Positions 15,270 to 24,197 of a stretch of 64,000 bases of DNA are shown piece by piece. Made by a program: the position numbers and the translations under genes. The first letter of the stretch is position 1; every line of letters begins with the position of its first letter. The DNA comes from Pilosibacter fragilis (lineage in GTDB: Bacteria > Bacillota > Clostridia > Lachnospirales > Lachnospiraceae): positions 1 through 64,000 of the forward strand of contig NZ_JAVYJB010000009.1 in assembly GCF_032490495.1 (NCBI RefSeq), in the 5' to 3' direction. The notes beneath the pieces were generated by a model. It made no database searches and was not told the DNA's origin. It worked only from the letters and a program-made list of their open reading frames with translations.

Positions 15270-16694
15270 GTGTTTGGAAATCGTGAGGTACATAGAAAGC
15301 TGTCCGGGACCGGGGGCTATGCGGCGGGGCGGCTTGCGGAGATATCTGAGTCATTAGGACAGCTTGCGAAGGTTATGAAAAATTCCGGCGAAGATCCCGG
15401 ACTTTCCAGGGAGGACGGGATCGCGGCACTGGAATCGGCGGCGTCCATGGTCTGCGGGAGCTGCGACCGCTGTGGCATGAAACAGGAATGCCTGGAGGAT
15501 CAGGACGGGGAGAACTATTTCCTCTATTATCTGCTTCGCTCTTTCGAGAAAAAGGGCGCTCTGGAATATCCGGACATGCCCAGGGAGTTCCTGGACCGGT
15601 GCCGGAAGAAAACGGATTATCTGCGGGAATTAAATAGAAGTCTTGGGCGGTCCACGATGAATCTCGCCTGGAAGAACCGGTTTCTGGAGAGCAGGGACGC
15701 GGTCATGCTGCAGTTTGAGGAGATGGCGGGGATCCTGGGGGAGTTCTCCGGGCAGATGGAGCAGGCGGCGGATGTGACGGAGGCGCTGGTTCCGGCGGTG
15801 CGGGCGGCATTTCGGAAACGGCGGATCGCCCTGGAGGACATGCTCGTTTTGAAATATGGGGATGGACGCCGGGAGGCATTCCTCACGGCACGGACAGGAA
15901 ACGGACGGTGTGTGACCGTGAAGGACATGGCGGCGTTGTTTGGACAGGCTGTGGGGGCGGAATTTATCCCGGCGAGGAATGGGAAGACGCTGGTCACGAG
16001 AAAATCGTCCATGGTGCGTCTCATCGAAAAGGGAAGCTACCGGATCCTGTTTGGATGCGCGAAGACTCCGAAAGAGGGGGAAGAAGTCTCCGGTGATAAT
16101 TATATGTTCCGGAACACGCTGCCGGGGCAGGTGGCGTTGAGTCTCTCCGACGGAATGGGGAGCGGACCGGCGGCTGGGGCTGACAGCGAGCAGGTCATGG
16201 AGCTGGCGGAGCAGCTTCTGGATACGGGATTTTCGGCGCGGTCTACGTTAAAGCTCATCAACACGGTGCTCCTGCTGAATGGCATGGGTGACCGGCCGGC
16301 GACGATGGATCTGGGACTTGTGAACCTCTATACGGGGGTGCTGGAGATGATGAAGCTCGGGGCGGCGGCATCGTTTTTACTGCCGGACCGGCGGGGCGGC
16401 GGCGAGGCAGAGGTCCTGGAGTCAGAAACAGTCCCGGCGGGAGTGCTGAATCCCGTGGAACCGGTGATGATATCGAGGAAGCTGTGGGACGGAGATAAGA
16501 TCATTATGGTCAGTGACGGAGTCCTGGATGCTATGCCGGGAGTGGAGAAGGAGAAAGCGTTCCGGGAATTTCTGGATGGTCTGCCCGACACGGGGGTGCA
16601 GGAGACGGCGGAGATGATCTTGACGTTTGCATTGTCGTTTGAGGGAGAGCCGCGGGATGATATGACGGTGCTGGTGGGCGGAATATACGGGTAA
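15270..16694 (+). CDS. spoIIE: SpoIIE-type PP2C phosphatase, short form without membrane domain
   Basis: The GTG start at 15270 follows TTAGGAGGGATTTT. The 474-residue product has a regulatory region (about 1-230, with CGSCDRCGMKQEC and a helical linker). Its C-terminal SpoIIE/PP2C domain carries metal-binding motifs LSDGMGSG, MVSDGVLD and DDMTVLVGG. In Bacillus SpoIIE dephosphorylates SpoIIAA to activate sigma-F. That protein is over 800 residues with about ten N-terminal transmembrane helices; here none is present and no open membrane-protein frame lies upstream. Position between divIC and tilS fixes its identity despite the missing domain. Confidence 0.85.
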   Translation: MFGNREVHRKLSGTGGYAAGRLAEISESLGQLAKVMKNSGEDPGLSREDGIAALESAASMVCGSCDRCGMKQECLEDQDGENYFLYYLLRSFEKKGALEYPDMPREFLDRCRKKTDYLRELNRSLGRSTMNLAWKNRFLESRDAVMLQFEEMAGILGEFSGQMEQAADVTEALVPAVRAAFRKRRIALEDMLVLKYGDGRREAFLTARTGNGRCVTVKDMAALFGQAVGAEFIPARNGKTLVTRKSSMVRLIEKGSYRILFGCAKTPKEGEEVSGDNYMFRNTLPGQVALSLSDGMGSGPAAGADSEQVMELAEQLLDTGFSARSTLKLINTVLLLNGMGDRPATMDLGLVNLYTGVLEMMKLGAAASFLLPDRRGGGEAEVLESETVPAGVLNPVEPVMISRKLWDGDKIIMVSDGVLDAMPGVEKEKAFREFLDGLPDTGVQETAEMILTFALSFEGEPRDDMTVLVGGIYG

Positions 16695-16755
16695 AGGTAA
16701 TCACAAACGCACAAAGATTTTAGATATCATTACAGGAAAAACAGCGGAGAAGAAA

Positions 16756-18381
16756 ATGGCAGGAAAAACAGCAGTGAAAACAGATGTAAAAGCGGGCAGA
16801 TTTCGGCAGAAAGTTCTTAGCTTTATGAAGAAAAATCATATGACAGACCGGGGAGACAGCGTCCTGGCGGCAGTGTCGGGGGGCGCGGACTCGGTCTGCC
16901 TGCTTTTGCTTTTGCATGAGATGGCGGCGGAGCTTGGAATTAAAGTCTTTGCATTTCATATGAACCATGGGATCCGCGGAGCGGAGGCTGACCGGGATGA
17001 GCAGTTTGTGATGGAACTCTGTGAGCGGTTAAATATTCCGCTCACCGTGGCGCATGAGAAAGTGGAAGAATATGCAGCGGAACGTGGTTTATCGGGCGAA
17101 GAAGCAGGGCGGATCCTGAGATATCATCATTTGGGAGAGACTGCGGAAAAGTATCAATGCGCGAAGATCGCTGTCGCACATCATGAAGATGATGATGCGG
17201 AGACGGTGCTTTTGAATCTGTTCCGGGGAAGCGGACTTGCCGGACTTTCCGGGATCCGGCCGGTGCGGGAGAATATTATCCGGCCGTTATTATGTGTTTC
17301 ACGGAAAGAAATTGAGGAATACTTAAATGAGCAGGAGCTTTCCTGGTGCGAAGACTCCACAAATAAGGAAAATGACTACACTCGGAACAAGATCCGAAAC
17401 GAACTTCTGCCCTGGGTGACAGAGAATATAAACAGCCGGGCAGCAGAACATATTCTGGCGGTGTCGGAGTTTGCGGCGCAGGCAGACGCATATTTTGAGA
17501 TGGAAGCAGAGAGAATTCTGGAAGAAAGCTGTTCAAAAAGAAGAGAAGAGGGGAAACAGCCAAATTCCAAAAATGCGGGGGAAGCAGATGGAAAAGAGCC
17601 TGGGACAGGTCAGAGCTCGAAAGTGGCAGAAAATGAGATGAAAATGTGTACAAAAATAAACACAGACATTTTCGATCCACAGCCCGAGATCCTGAAAACC
17701 TACATCGTCCGCCGCATGATCCTAAACGCCGCAGGGAAAGCGAAGGATATCACGGAACGCCATATCCGCTCCGTAATGGATCTCTCCGGTCCGGGTGGTG
17801 GGCATACTGTAGACCTGCCATATGGTCTCAAAGCGGTGCGTGGATATGAGACATTAGGGATCGTACAGAACAAAAATCCATCGCAAATGTCTGAGTCAGA
17901 TCAGAAGCAGGAGAGAAAACCAGTTTTTGAAAATAAAATCAATCTGGAAACAGATATGGATGAGATTCTGGACCTGGGCGGAACACACATCCGCCTCCAT
18001 GCCGTCCACCGGGAAAAAGAGCTGGAAATTCCGAAAAACCAGTATACGAAATGGTTTGACTATGATAAAATAAACGTTGGATTATCCATAAGATACAGGA
18101 AAAATGGGGATTATCTCACACTTTCCGGGGGTGGAAAAAAGAAGCTCCGCAGGTATATGATCGATGAAAAGATCCCGGAAAACGAGCGGGACCGGATCCC
18201 GGTCCTTGCAGATGGAGACCATGTATTATGGGTAGTCGGATACCGAATCAGTGATTATTATAAAATAACAGATGAGACTGAGCACATCCTGGAGGCGGAG
18301 GTGATCCTGCCTGGTGGGGGAGAGCCGGAAGGCGGCAGACAGGCAGGCATCTGGAATTGCAAAGGAGAAGACCATGGCTGA
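16756..18381 (+). CDS. tilS: tRNA(Ile)-lysidine synthase
   Basis: The 541-residue protein has the PP-loop SGGADS at 41-46, MNHGIRGAEADRDEQFV and AVAHHEDDDAETVLLNLFRGSG in the N-terminal ATP pyrophosphatase domain. The TilS substrate-binding and C-terminal domains follow (LRYRKNGDYLTLSGGGKKKLRRYMIDEKIP). It converts C34 of tRNA-Ile(CAU) to lysidine, an essential step for reading AUA codons. A Lys/Glu/Ser-rich insert at about 255-300 makes it longer than Bacillus TilS. It overlaps hpt by 8 nt. Confidence 0.95.
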   Translation: MAGKTAVKTDVKAGRFRQKVLSFMKKNHMTDRGDSVLAAVSGGADSVCLLLLLHEMAAELGIKVFAFHMNHGIRGAEADRDEQFVMELCERLNIPLTVAHEKVEEYAAERGLSGEEAGRILRYHHLGETAEKYQCAKIAVAHHEDDDAETVLLNLFRGSGLAGLSGIRPVRENIIRPLLCVSRKEIEEYLNEQELSWCEDSTNKENDYTRNKIRNELLPWVTENINSRAAEHILAVSEFAAQADAYFEMEAERILEESCSKRREEGKQPNSKNAGEADGKEPGTGQSSKVAENEMKMCTKINTDIFDPQPEILKTYIVRRMILNAAGKAKDITERHIRSVMDLSGPGGGHTVDLPYGLKAVRGYETLGIVQNKNPSQMSESDQKQERKPVFENKINLETDMDEILDLGGTHIRLHAVHREKELEIPKNQYTKWFDYDKINVGLSIRYRKNGDYLTLSGGGKKKLRRYMIDEKIPENERDRIPVLADGDHVLWVVGYRISDYYKITDETEHILEAEVILPGGGEPEGGRQAGIWNCKGEDHG

Positions 18382-18901
18382 TAAAATTCGTGTATTATTA
18401 AATGAAGAAGAAGTTGACAGGCGGATCAAAGAGATCGCGGAGCAGATCAACAAGGACTATGAGGGAAAAGCGGTTCATCTGATCTGTATCTTAAAGGGCG
18501 GTGTATTCTTTACCTGTGAGCTTGCAAAGCGCCTGACTGTCCCGGTTACACTGGACTTTATGTCCGTGTCCAGCTACGGCAGCGGCACAGAGTCCTCCGG
18601 CGTTGTAAAGATCATCAAAGATCTGGACCAGCCGCTTGAGGGAAAGAATGTCCTGATCGTGGAGGATATTATCGATTCCGGACGCACACTTGCGTACCTT
18701 ATCGATATTTTACACAAGAGAAATCCGAACTCCATCCACTTATGCACTCTGCTTGACAAGCCGGAGCGCCGCGTAAAGAAACAGGTAAAAGTTGATTACA
18801 CCTGCTTTACGATCCCGGATGAGTTCGTTGTAGGCTATGGCCTCGATTATGACCAGAAATACCGCAACCTTCCGTTCATCGGCGTTGTGGAGCAGCAGTA
18901 A
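18374..18901 (+). CDS. hpt: Hypoxanthine-guanine phosphoribosyltransferase
   Basis: The start at 18374 has AAAGGAGAAGACC upstream, inside the end of tilS. The 175-residue product carries the PRPP loop VLIVEDIIDSGRTL and the N-terminal LKGGVFFTCELAKRL loop of type I PRTases. It salvages hypoxanthine and guanine to IMP and GMP. tilS-hpt-ftsH order is conserved in Firmicutes, where HPRT and TilS are also reported to influence ftsH expression. Confidence 0.95.
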   Translation: MADKIRVLLNEEEVDRRIKEIAEQINKDYEGKAVHLICILKGGVFFTCELAKRLTVPVTLDFMSVSSYGSGTESSGVVKIIKDLDQPLEGKNVLIVEDIIDSGRTLAYLIDILHKRNPNSIHLCTLLDKPERRVKKQVKVDYTCFTIPDEFVVGYGLDYDQKYRNLPFIGVVEQQ

Positions 18902-18915
18902 GGAGGCACCCCAAG

Positions 18916-20760
18916 TTGAAACAGAACCAGCAGTTCCGCGGAATCGGTCTCGTCCTGCTTGTGATCGCGCTTATCACATTCGCGTCAAGCCTGACGAGCC
19001 AGGGGAGCTTATTCAGCCAGGAGATGACCCACCAGGAATTCATGGTGGCCGTGGAGAATAAGACCATCGAATCCGTAGACATCAATCAGAACCAGCAGCC
19101 GCCGACCGGAATCCTGGATATATTGCTGAAAAGCGGAGACCGGGCAGTTGTCGCAGTGTCCGATGTAAAAGAAGCAGAAAAACTTCTCCGGGAAAACTCT
19201 ATCGACTATATTGTCGAGAATGTTCCACAGGAGAATTACCTGATGTCCGTTATCATCCCGGTAGCATTGAGCGCTGTGGTCATCATGTTCATGTTTATGT
19301 TCATGAACGCGAGACTCGGCGGTGGCGGCGGCGGAAACTCCAAGATGATGAATTTTGGAAAGAGCCGCGCGAAGATGAGCCGGACAAATTCCGTGAACTT
19401 CTCAAAGGTCGCAGGTCTTGAGGAGGAGAAGGAAGAACTCGAAGAGATCGTTGATTTCTTGAAGAATCCGAAGAAATATACGGATGTGGGCGCGAGGATC
19501 CCGAAGGGAGTGATCCTTGTGGGCCCTCCGGGAACCGGTAAGACACTTCTCGCGAAGGCGGTTGCCGGTGAGGCCGGTGTCCCGTTCTTCTCCATTTCCG
19601 GATCGGACTTCGTAGAGATGTTCGTCGGTGTCGGCGCATCCCGTGTCCGCGACCTTTTCGAGGACGCGAAGAAGAACGCACCGTGTATCGTCTTTATCGA
19701 TGAGATCGATGCCGTTGCGAGACGCCGCGGTACCGGTATGGGCGGCGGACATGACGAGCGCGAGCAGACCTTAAACCAGCTTCTCGTTGAGATGGACGGT
19801 TTCGGCGTCAATGAGGGAATTATCGTTATGGCGGCGACAAACCGTGTAGATATCCTGGATCCGGCGATCTTAAGACCGGGCCGTTTCGACCGGAAGGTCG
19901 GAGTCGGAAAACCGGATATCCGCGGACGCGAGGAGATCTTAAAGGTCCACTCCAAGGAAAAGCCGCTGGGCGACGATGTAGATTTAACAAGAGTGGCACA
20001 GACCACAGCCGGATTTACCGGTGCGGATCTGGAAAACCTCTTAAATGAGGCGGCAATTCTCGCTGCAAAGCAGTCCCGCCGCTATATTCTCCAGGCAGAT
20101 ATCGATCAGGCATTCGTGAAGGTCGGAATCGGCGCGGAGAAGAAGAGCAAGGTGATCTCCGAGAAGGAGAAGAAGATCACGGCTTACCATGAGACGGGCC
20201 ATGCGATCCTGTTCCATGAACTCCCGGATGTCGGTCCGGTCCACACGATCTCCATCATCCCGACCGGCATGGGCGCGGCTGGATACACGATGCCACTTCC
20301 GGAGAAGGATGAGATGTTCAACACGAAGAGTAAGATGTTAGAGACCATCATGGTTTCCCTTGGCGGACGGATCGCTGAGGAGATCATCTTCGGTGATGTG
20401 ACCACAGGCGCGTCCCAGGATATCAAACAGGCATCCGCGATCGCCCGGGCGATGGTGACCCAGTACGGTATGTCTGAGAAGCTCGGAATGATCAACTATG
20501 GCAGTGATGATGACGAGGTGTTCATCGGAAGAGATCTTGCGCATACGAGATCCTACGGCGAGCGTGTTGCCTCCGATATCGACAGTGAGGTAAAGCGGAT
20601 CATCGACGAGTGCTATGCGAAGGCGAAACAGATCATTCTGGAGCATGAGGATATTCTCCATAAGTGTTCTGCGCTGCTGATCGAGAAAGAGAAGATCGGT
20701 CAGGCGGAGTTTGACCGTTTATTTACAGGTGCTGAGGAAAAGTCTGCAGCAACAGAATAA
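18916..20760 (+). CDS. ftsH: ATP-dependent membrane metalloprotease FtsH
   Basis: It starts at TTG 18916 after AAGGAGGCACCCCAAG. The 614 residues comprise two transmembrane helices (about 9-28 and 110-132) flanking an extracytoplasmic domain, the AAA module (GPPGTGKT near 204, IVFIDEID, second-region-of-homology arginines in ILRPGRFDRK) and the zinc protease motif HETGH near 424. FtsH degrades misassembled membrane proteins and is needed for sporulation in Bacillus. It closes the conserved block. A terminator follows at 20856. Confidence 0.96.
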   Translation: MKQNQQFRGIGLVLLVIALITFASSLTSQGSLFSQEMTHQEFMVAVENKTIESVDINQNQQPPTGILDILLKSGDRAVVAVSDVKEAEKLLRENSIDYIVENVPQENYLMSVIIPVALSAVVIMFMFMFMNARLGGGGGGNSKMMNFGKSRAKMSRTNSVNFSKVAGLEEEKEELEEIVDFLKNPKKYTDVGARIPKGVILVGPPGTGKTLLAKAVAGEAGVPFFSISGSDFVEMFVGVGASRVRDLFEDAKKNAPCIVFIDEIDAVARRRGTGMGGGHDEREQTLNQLLVEMDGFGVNEGIIVMAATNRVDILDPAILRPGRFDRKVGVGKPDIRGREEILKVHSKEKPLGDDVDLTRVAQTTAGFTGADLENLLNEAAILAAKQSRRYILQADIDQAFVKVGIGAEKKSKVISEKEKKITAYHETGHAILFHELPDVGPVHTISIIPTGMGAAGYTMPLPEKDEMFNTKSKMLETIMVSLGGRIAEEIIFGDVTTGASQDIKQASAIARAMVTQYGMSEKLGMINYGSDDDEVFIGRDLAHTRSYGERVASDIDSEVKRIIDECYAKAKQIILEHEDILHKCSALLIEKEKIGQAEFDRLFTGAEEKSAATE

Positions 20761-20855
20761 ATTTCTGCGTCGGTGGTTCCCTGGGCAGCAGAAAAAGAAA
20801 GACTTAGAAATGCTTTGACGGGTCATTTTGAGTAAAAGTTTAGAAACTTAAGCAG

Positions 20856-20899
20856 ATCGACGTTTGTGCAAAAGAAATACAGCCAAACGTCGATTTTTT
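20856..20899 (+). terminator. Terminator after ftsH
   Basis: ATCGACGTTTG pairs perfectly with CAAACGTCGAT across a 17-nt loop, then TTTTTT. Confidence 0.85.
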
Positions 20900-20999
20900 G
20901 CTTGAAATGATAAAAATGCATAAAGAAAAATGGGCCAGTGGCAAAATGAACAAAAAATATTTTCATGTTTTTAAATGTTTGTGCACACTTATCCGGATT

Positions 21000-21120
21000 C
21001 CTATGCTATATTACTACACGTAACCCCCCAATACATTATATAGTTTTTGCTATACCCCATAAGAGACATAATACCTTTTCCGGAAGAAGGCCAGTGGTTC
21101 CCCCCGCTGGCTTTCTTTCT
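21000..21120 (+). ncRNA. Possible small RNA with promoter and terminator
   Basis: TATGCTATATTA near 21003 resembles an extended -10. About 80 nt later GCCAGTGG pairs with CCGCTGGC and is followed by TTTCTTTCT. No ORF or known riboswitch fits between. A matching -10 string precedes the candidate RNA at 56660. It could also be an attenuated leader of the downstream amylase gene. Confidence 0.35.
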
Positions 21121-21242
21121 GCCCATTTTTAGACAAAAGACCTGGAATTTTTGCCGCAGTTCAGAGCGGCTGGTTTCAGGTCTTTCTATTTTCGGGTCTA
21201 TCTATTTTCAGAAAAAAACGTGCAAACAGGTGTGCAATCCTG

Positions 21243-21248
21243 TATAAT
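21243..21248 (+). promoter_or_regulatory. -10 element before the amylase gene
   Basis: A perfect TATAAT lies 99 nt upstream of the start codon. The -35 region is weak (GTGCAA). Confidence 0.45.
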
Positions 21249-21346
21249 AACACTTGTGAGTGAAGTAAATGAAAACAGATATCAGTCATACGGCTGCGTG
21301 CTGACCGGGCAGCCGTTTCAGATCAGTAAGGGAGGCCATTCAAAAT

Positions 21347-23428
21347 ATGTTGAAGGCGGCACTTTTCAGTGATGGGACAAAAGAGTACCGCATTCCGGAA
21401 GAACCGGAGTGCGGGGATAAAGTAACGATCAGGTTCCGGACCGGAGCCGGGGATGTGGATCATGTGTATGCGGTGGTCCGGGATGCCGTAAGCCGGGAAG
21501 AGGGCAGGCGGCTGGAGCTTAAGAAAAAGGAATCCATCGGAAGATTTGATTTCTATGAGACAGAGATTTTAGTGGGGGAGACCCCGCTGCGATATGATTT
21601 TGAGGCTGTAAAGGGGAGCGAGGTCTGCCATTACAATCGTCTCGGCGTTCTGGAGGCCGGCGGCATGGATGCGCCTTTCGTGATCACACCGGGATTCCAT
21701 GTACCGGAATGGGCGAAGGGTGCCCTGATGTACCAGATCTTCGTGGACCGGTTTAACAACGGAGATCCGACGAACGATGTTCTGGGGGACGAGTATGTCT
21801 ACATCGGATTCCCGGTGACGAAGGTGGAAAAATGGGATGAGCGGCTTTCGGTTCTCGATGTGGATCGGTTTTACGGCGGTGATATTCAGGGGATCTGGGA
21901 TAAGTTAGACTATCTTCAGAGTCTGAAGGTGGAGGTCCTCTACCTGAGTCCGGTGTTCGTGTCTCCGTCGAACCATAAGTACGACTGTCAGGATTACGAG
22001 CATATCGATCCGCATTACGGCGTGATCGTAAAGGATGAAGGCGGGCTTGTGACGGGAGACGCGTCGGACAACGGGAATGCGAAGCGGTATTCCGTGCGCA
22101 CCTCTGACCGGGAAAATCTGGAGGCCAGCGATGAGTTTTTTGCCCGATTTGTGCAGGAGGTCCATAAGAGGGGGATGCGGATTATCCTGGACGGCGTGTT
22201 CAACCACTGCGGTTCCTTCAATAAATGGATGGACCGGGAGAAGATCTATGAGAAGGACGGCGGGTATGAGCCGGGGGCTTACCTGACAGCGGACAGTCCG
22301 TACCGGGATTTCTTCCTGTTCGGAGATCAGGACGGATGGCCGGACAATGATTCCTACGAAGGCTGGTGGGGACATAACACACTGCCGAAGCTGAACTATG
22401 AGGGATCGGAGAAGCTGTATCAGTATGTGCTTGATATCGCGAGACGCTGGCTCTCCCCGCCGTATTCCATCGATGGCTGGAGACTTGACGTGGCGGCGGA
22501 TCTCGGGCATTCTCCGGAGATGAACCACCGGTTCTGGAGAGATTTCCGGAAGACGGTGAAGGAGGCGAACCCGGACGCGCTGATCCTGGCGGAACATTAT
22601 GGGGACGCTTCAGACTGGCTTTCCGGGGATCAGTGGGACACGGTGATGAATTACGATGCGTTCATGGAGCCGGTCTCCTGGTTCCTCACAGGCCTTGAGA
22701 AGCACAGCGAGCGGAAGGATGAGCACCTGCTCCACAACAGCCAGGCGTTTATGTGCTCCATGCTTTCAAATATGAGCCGGATGCAGACGGGATCGCTCTA
22801 CGCGGCGATGAATGAGCTTTCAAACCATGATCACTCGAGGTTCCTTACGAGAACGAACCGTGTGGTGGGACGGCTTTATAAGCCGGAGGACGCCGAAAAC
22901 GCGGAAAAAGGCATCAATTACGGAACATTCCGCTCCGGCGCCCTGATCCAGATGACATGGCCGGGGGCTCCGACGATCTATTACGGGGATGAGGCCGGTG
23001 TCTGCGGCTGGACAGATCCGGACAACCGGAGAACGTTCCCGTGGGGAAAGGAAGATCTGGAGCTCACGGAATTCCACCGGTATCTGACGGGGATTCGGAA
23101 CAGGACTCCTGCGTTCAGGCGGGGCGCGTTTAAGTCGCTGTTGGCGGAGAACGGCATGATCGCTTACGGAAGGTTCGACGCAGACGAGCAGGGAGTCGTC
23201 GTGGTGAACAGCGAGGACTATGCACAGAGAGTCCGGATCCCGGTATGGGAAGCGGAGGTGACCGCAGATGCCATGGTCCGTGTGATGCTCACGGACGCGA
23301 AGCGCTACAATGTAGGAAGCCTGAAATACCCGGTGGTGGATGGTGTGATGGAAGTGGAGCTTCCGGGAAATGGAGCGATGATCTTTATCGCGCGGAGTTC
23401 TGGGCAGGATGATGAAAAAACTGCTTGA
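21347..23428 (+). CDS. GH13 alpha-amylase / neopullulanase-like glycosidase
   Basis: The 693-residue cytoplasmic protein has no signal peptide. Residues 1-115 form a beta-sandwich of the CBM34 type. The (beta/alpha)8 domain begins at GALMYQIFVDRFNNGDPTND and holds the GH13 motifs: DGVFNHCG, GWRLDVAAD (nucleophile Asp near 380), ILAEHYGD (acid Glu near 415) and LSNHDHSR (Asp near 493). The C-terminal 90 residues form a beta domain. This layout is typical of neopullulanase/cyclomaltodextrinase enzymes acting on imported malto-oligosaccharides. The exact substrate is not decided by sequence. It appears to be monocistronic. Confidence 0.9.
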   Translation: MLKAALFSDGTKEYRIPEEPECGDKVTIRFRTGAGDVDHVYAVVRDAVSREEGRRLELKKKESIGRFDFYETEILVGETPLRYDFEAVKGSEVCHYNRLGVLEAGGMDAPFVITPGFHVPEWAKGALMYQIFVDRFNNGDPTNDVLGDEYVYIGFPVTKVEKWDERLSVLDVDRFYGGDIQGIWDKLDYLQSLKVEVLYLSPVFVSPSNHKYDCQDYEHIDPHYGVIVKDEGGLVTGDASDNGNAKRYSVRTSDRENLEASDEFFARFVQEVHKRGMRIILDGVFNHCGSFNKWMDREKIYEKDGGYEPGAYLTADSPYRDFFLFGDQDGWPDNDSYEGWWGHNTLPKLNYEGSEKLYQYVLDIARRWLSPPYSIDGWRLDVAADLGHSPEMNHRFWRDFRKTVKEANPDALILAEHYGDASDWLSGDQWDTVMNYDAFMEPVSWFLTGLEKHSERKDEHLLHNSQAFMCSMLSNMSRMQTGSLYAAMNELSNHDHSRFLTRTNRVVGRLYKPEDAENAEKGINYGTFRSGALIQMTWPGAPTIYYGDEAGVCGWTDPDNRRTFPWGKEDLELTEFHRYLTGIRNRTPAFRRGAFKSLLAENGMIAYGRFDADEQGVVVVNSEDYAQRVRIPVWEAEVTADAMVRVMLTDAKRYNVGSLKYPVVDGVMEVELPGNGAMIFIARSSGQDDEKTA

Positions 23429-23453
23429 TTTTTGAATTAATGTATGGTATCAT
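23425..23453 (+). promoter_or_regulatory. Promoter of tRNA-Tyr
   Basis: TTGATT and TATCAT are spaced by 17 bp. The -35 overlaps the amylase stop codon, and the tRNA begins 21 nt after the -10. Confidence 0.65.
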
Positions 23454-23474
23454 TTTGAATTGTCAGAATGATAT

Positions 23475-23556
23475 GGGCGGATTCCCGAGTGGCCAAAGGG
23501 GACAGACTGTAAATCTGCTGCAACTTGCTTCGGTGGTTCGAATCCACCTCCGCCCA
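23475..23556 (+). tRNA. tRNA-Tyr (GTA)
   Basis: The acceptor arms GGGCGGA and TCCGCCC pair fully. The anticodon loop CTGTAAA gives GUA. A class II variable arm is present, and the T arm reads GGTTCGAATCC. Discriminator is A; CCA is not encoded. Confidence 0.95.
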
Positions 23557-23781
23557 TTATTGATCCAGGAAGTTAGGGAATGCAAAGCCCCAGATTGGAA
23601 TGAGCAGTTCTTGGCGAGCTGCGGAAAGCCCATCTCGGGAACTGCGTCCCCGAGATGTACGTTGATTTGTAAATACAAATCAACGAATAAATTTCCAAAT
23701 AAAATTCCTTATGTGAGCAAGCTCTCAACGGAATTTTCTTCGTAAATTTATTACCTTTCCTCTGTGCTTCCAAATTTATGC
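23557..23781 (+). repeat. Inter-tRNA spacer built of palindromes (module 1)
   Basis: Three nested or adjacent hairpins are visible: CATCTCGGG/CCCGAGATG near 23630-23656, CGTTGATTTG/CAAATCAACG near 23659-23684, and a long arm pair at about 23680-23752 (AATAAATTT...AAAATTCC with GGAATTTT...AAATTTATT). The last encloses TTATGTGAGCAAGCTC, which recurs in module 2. Confidence 0.7.
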
Positions 23782-23854
<73 letters not shown>

Positions 23855-24010
23855 CTAGAGGTACTGGTGAGGATGACTCCGAGGTATTATGGAGCTTCGC
23901 TCCATAATCGCCGTTTGCAACGGCGATAACTGCTGACATAGAAATTTTTTCTTATGTGAGCAAGCTCCCAACGAAAACTTTCGATGTCATCAGTTGCCTC
24001 TCATTACTTA
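23855..24010 (+). repeat. Inter-tRNA spacer built of palindromes (module 2)
   Basis: Hairpins ATTATGGAG/CTCCATAAT and CGCCGTT/AACGGCG at about 23887-23932 are followed by an arm pair (TGACATAGAAATTTTTTC with GAAAACTTTCGATGTCA). This arm pair encloses TTATGTGAGCAAGCTC at 23952-23967, the same loop string as module 1. Arms differ between modules while the loop is conserved. Confidence 0.7.
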
Positions 24011-24013
24011 TAC

Positions 24014-24084
24014 GCGGGTGTAGTTCAATGGTAGAACACCAGCCTTCCAAGCTGGATACGTGGGTTCGATTCCCATCACCCGCT
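24014..24084 (+). tRNA. tRNA-Gly (TCC)
   Basis: Acceptor GCGGGTG pairs with CACCCGC. The anticodon loop CTTCCAA gives UCC. The D arm is GTTCAATGGTAGAAC and the T arm GTGGGTTCGATTCCCAT. Confidence 0.95.
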
Positions 24085-24093
24085 CTTCTTATG

Positions 24094-24131
24094 AATTGCC
24101 GGATCTCTGAATTTCAGAGGTCCGGTTTTTC
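24094..24131 (+). terminator. Terminator of the tRNA run
   Basis: CCGGATCTCTGA pairs with TCAGAGGTCCGG around AATT, followed by TTTTT. Confidence 0.85.
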
Positions 24132-24197
24132 TATATAATAATTGTGTCAGAATGTCAGACTACCCCATAAAAGCTGATACCCCACAGGAGGACGAAC

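Noticed and set aside
24085..24197. SAM riboswitch or T-box before the methionine-pathway fusion gene
   Set aside because: The leader contains only the tRNA terminator hairpin and about 60 unstructured bases.
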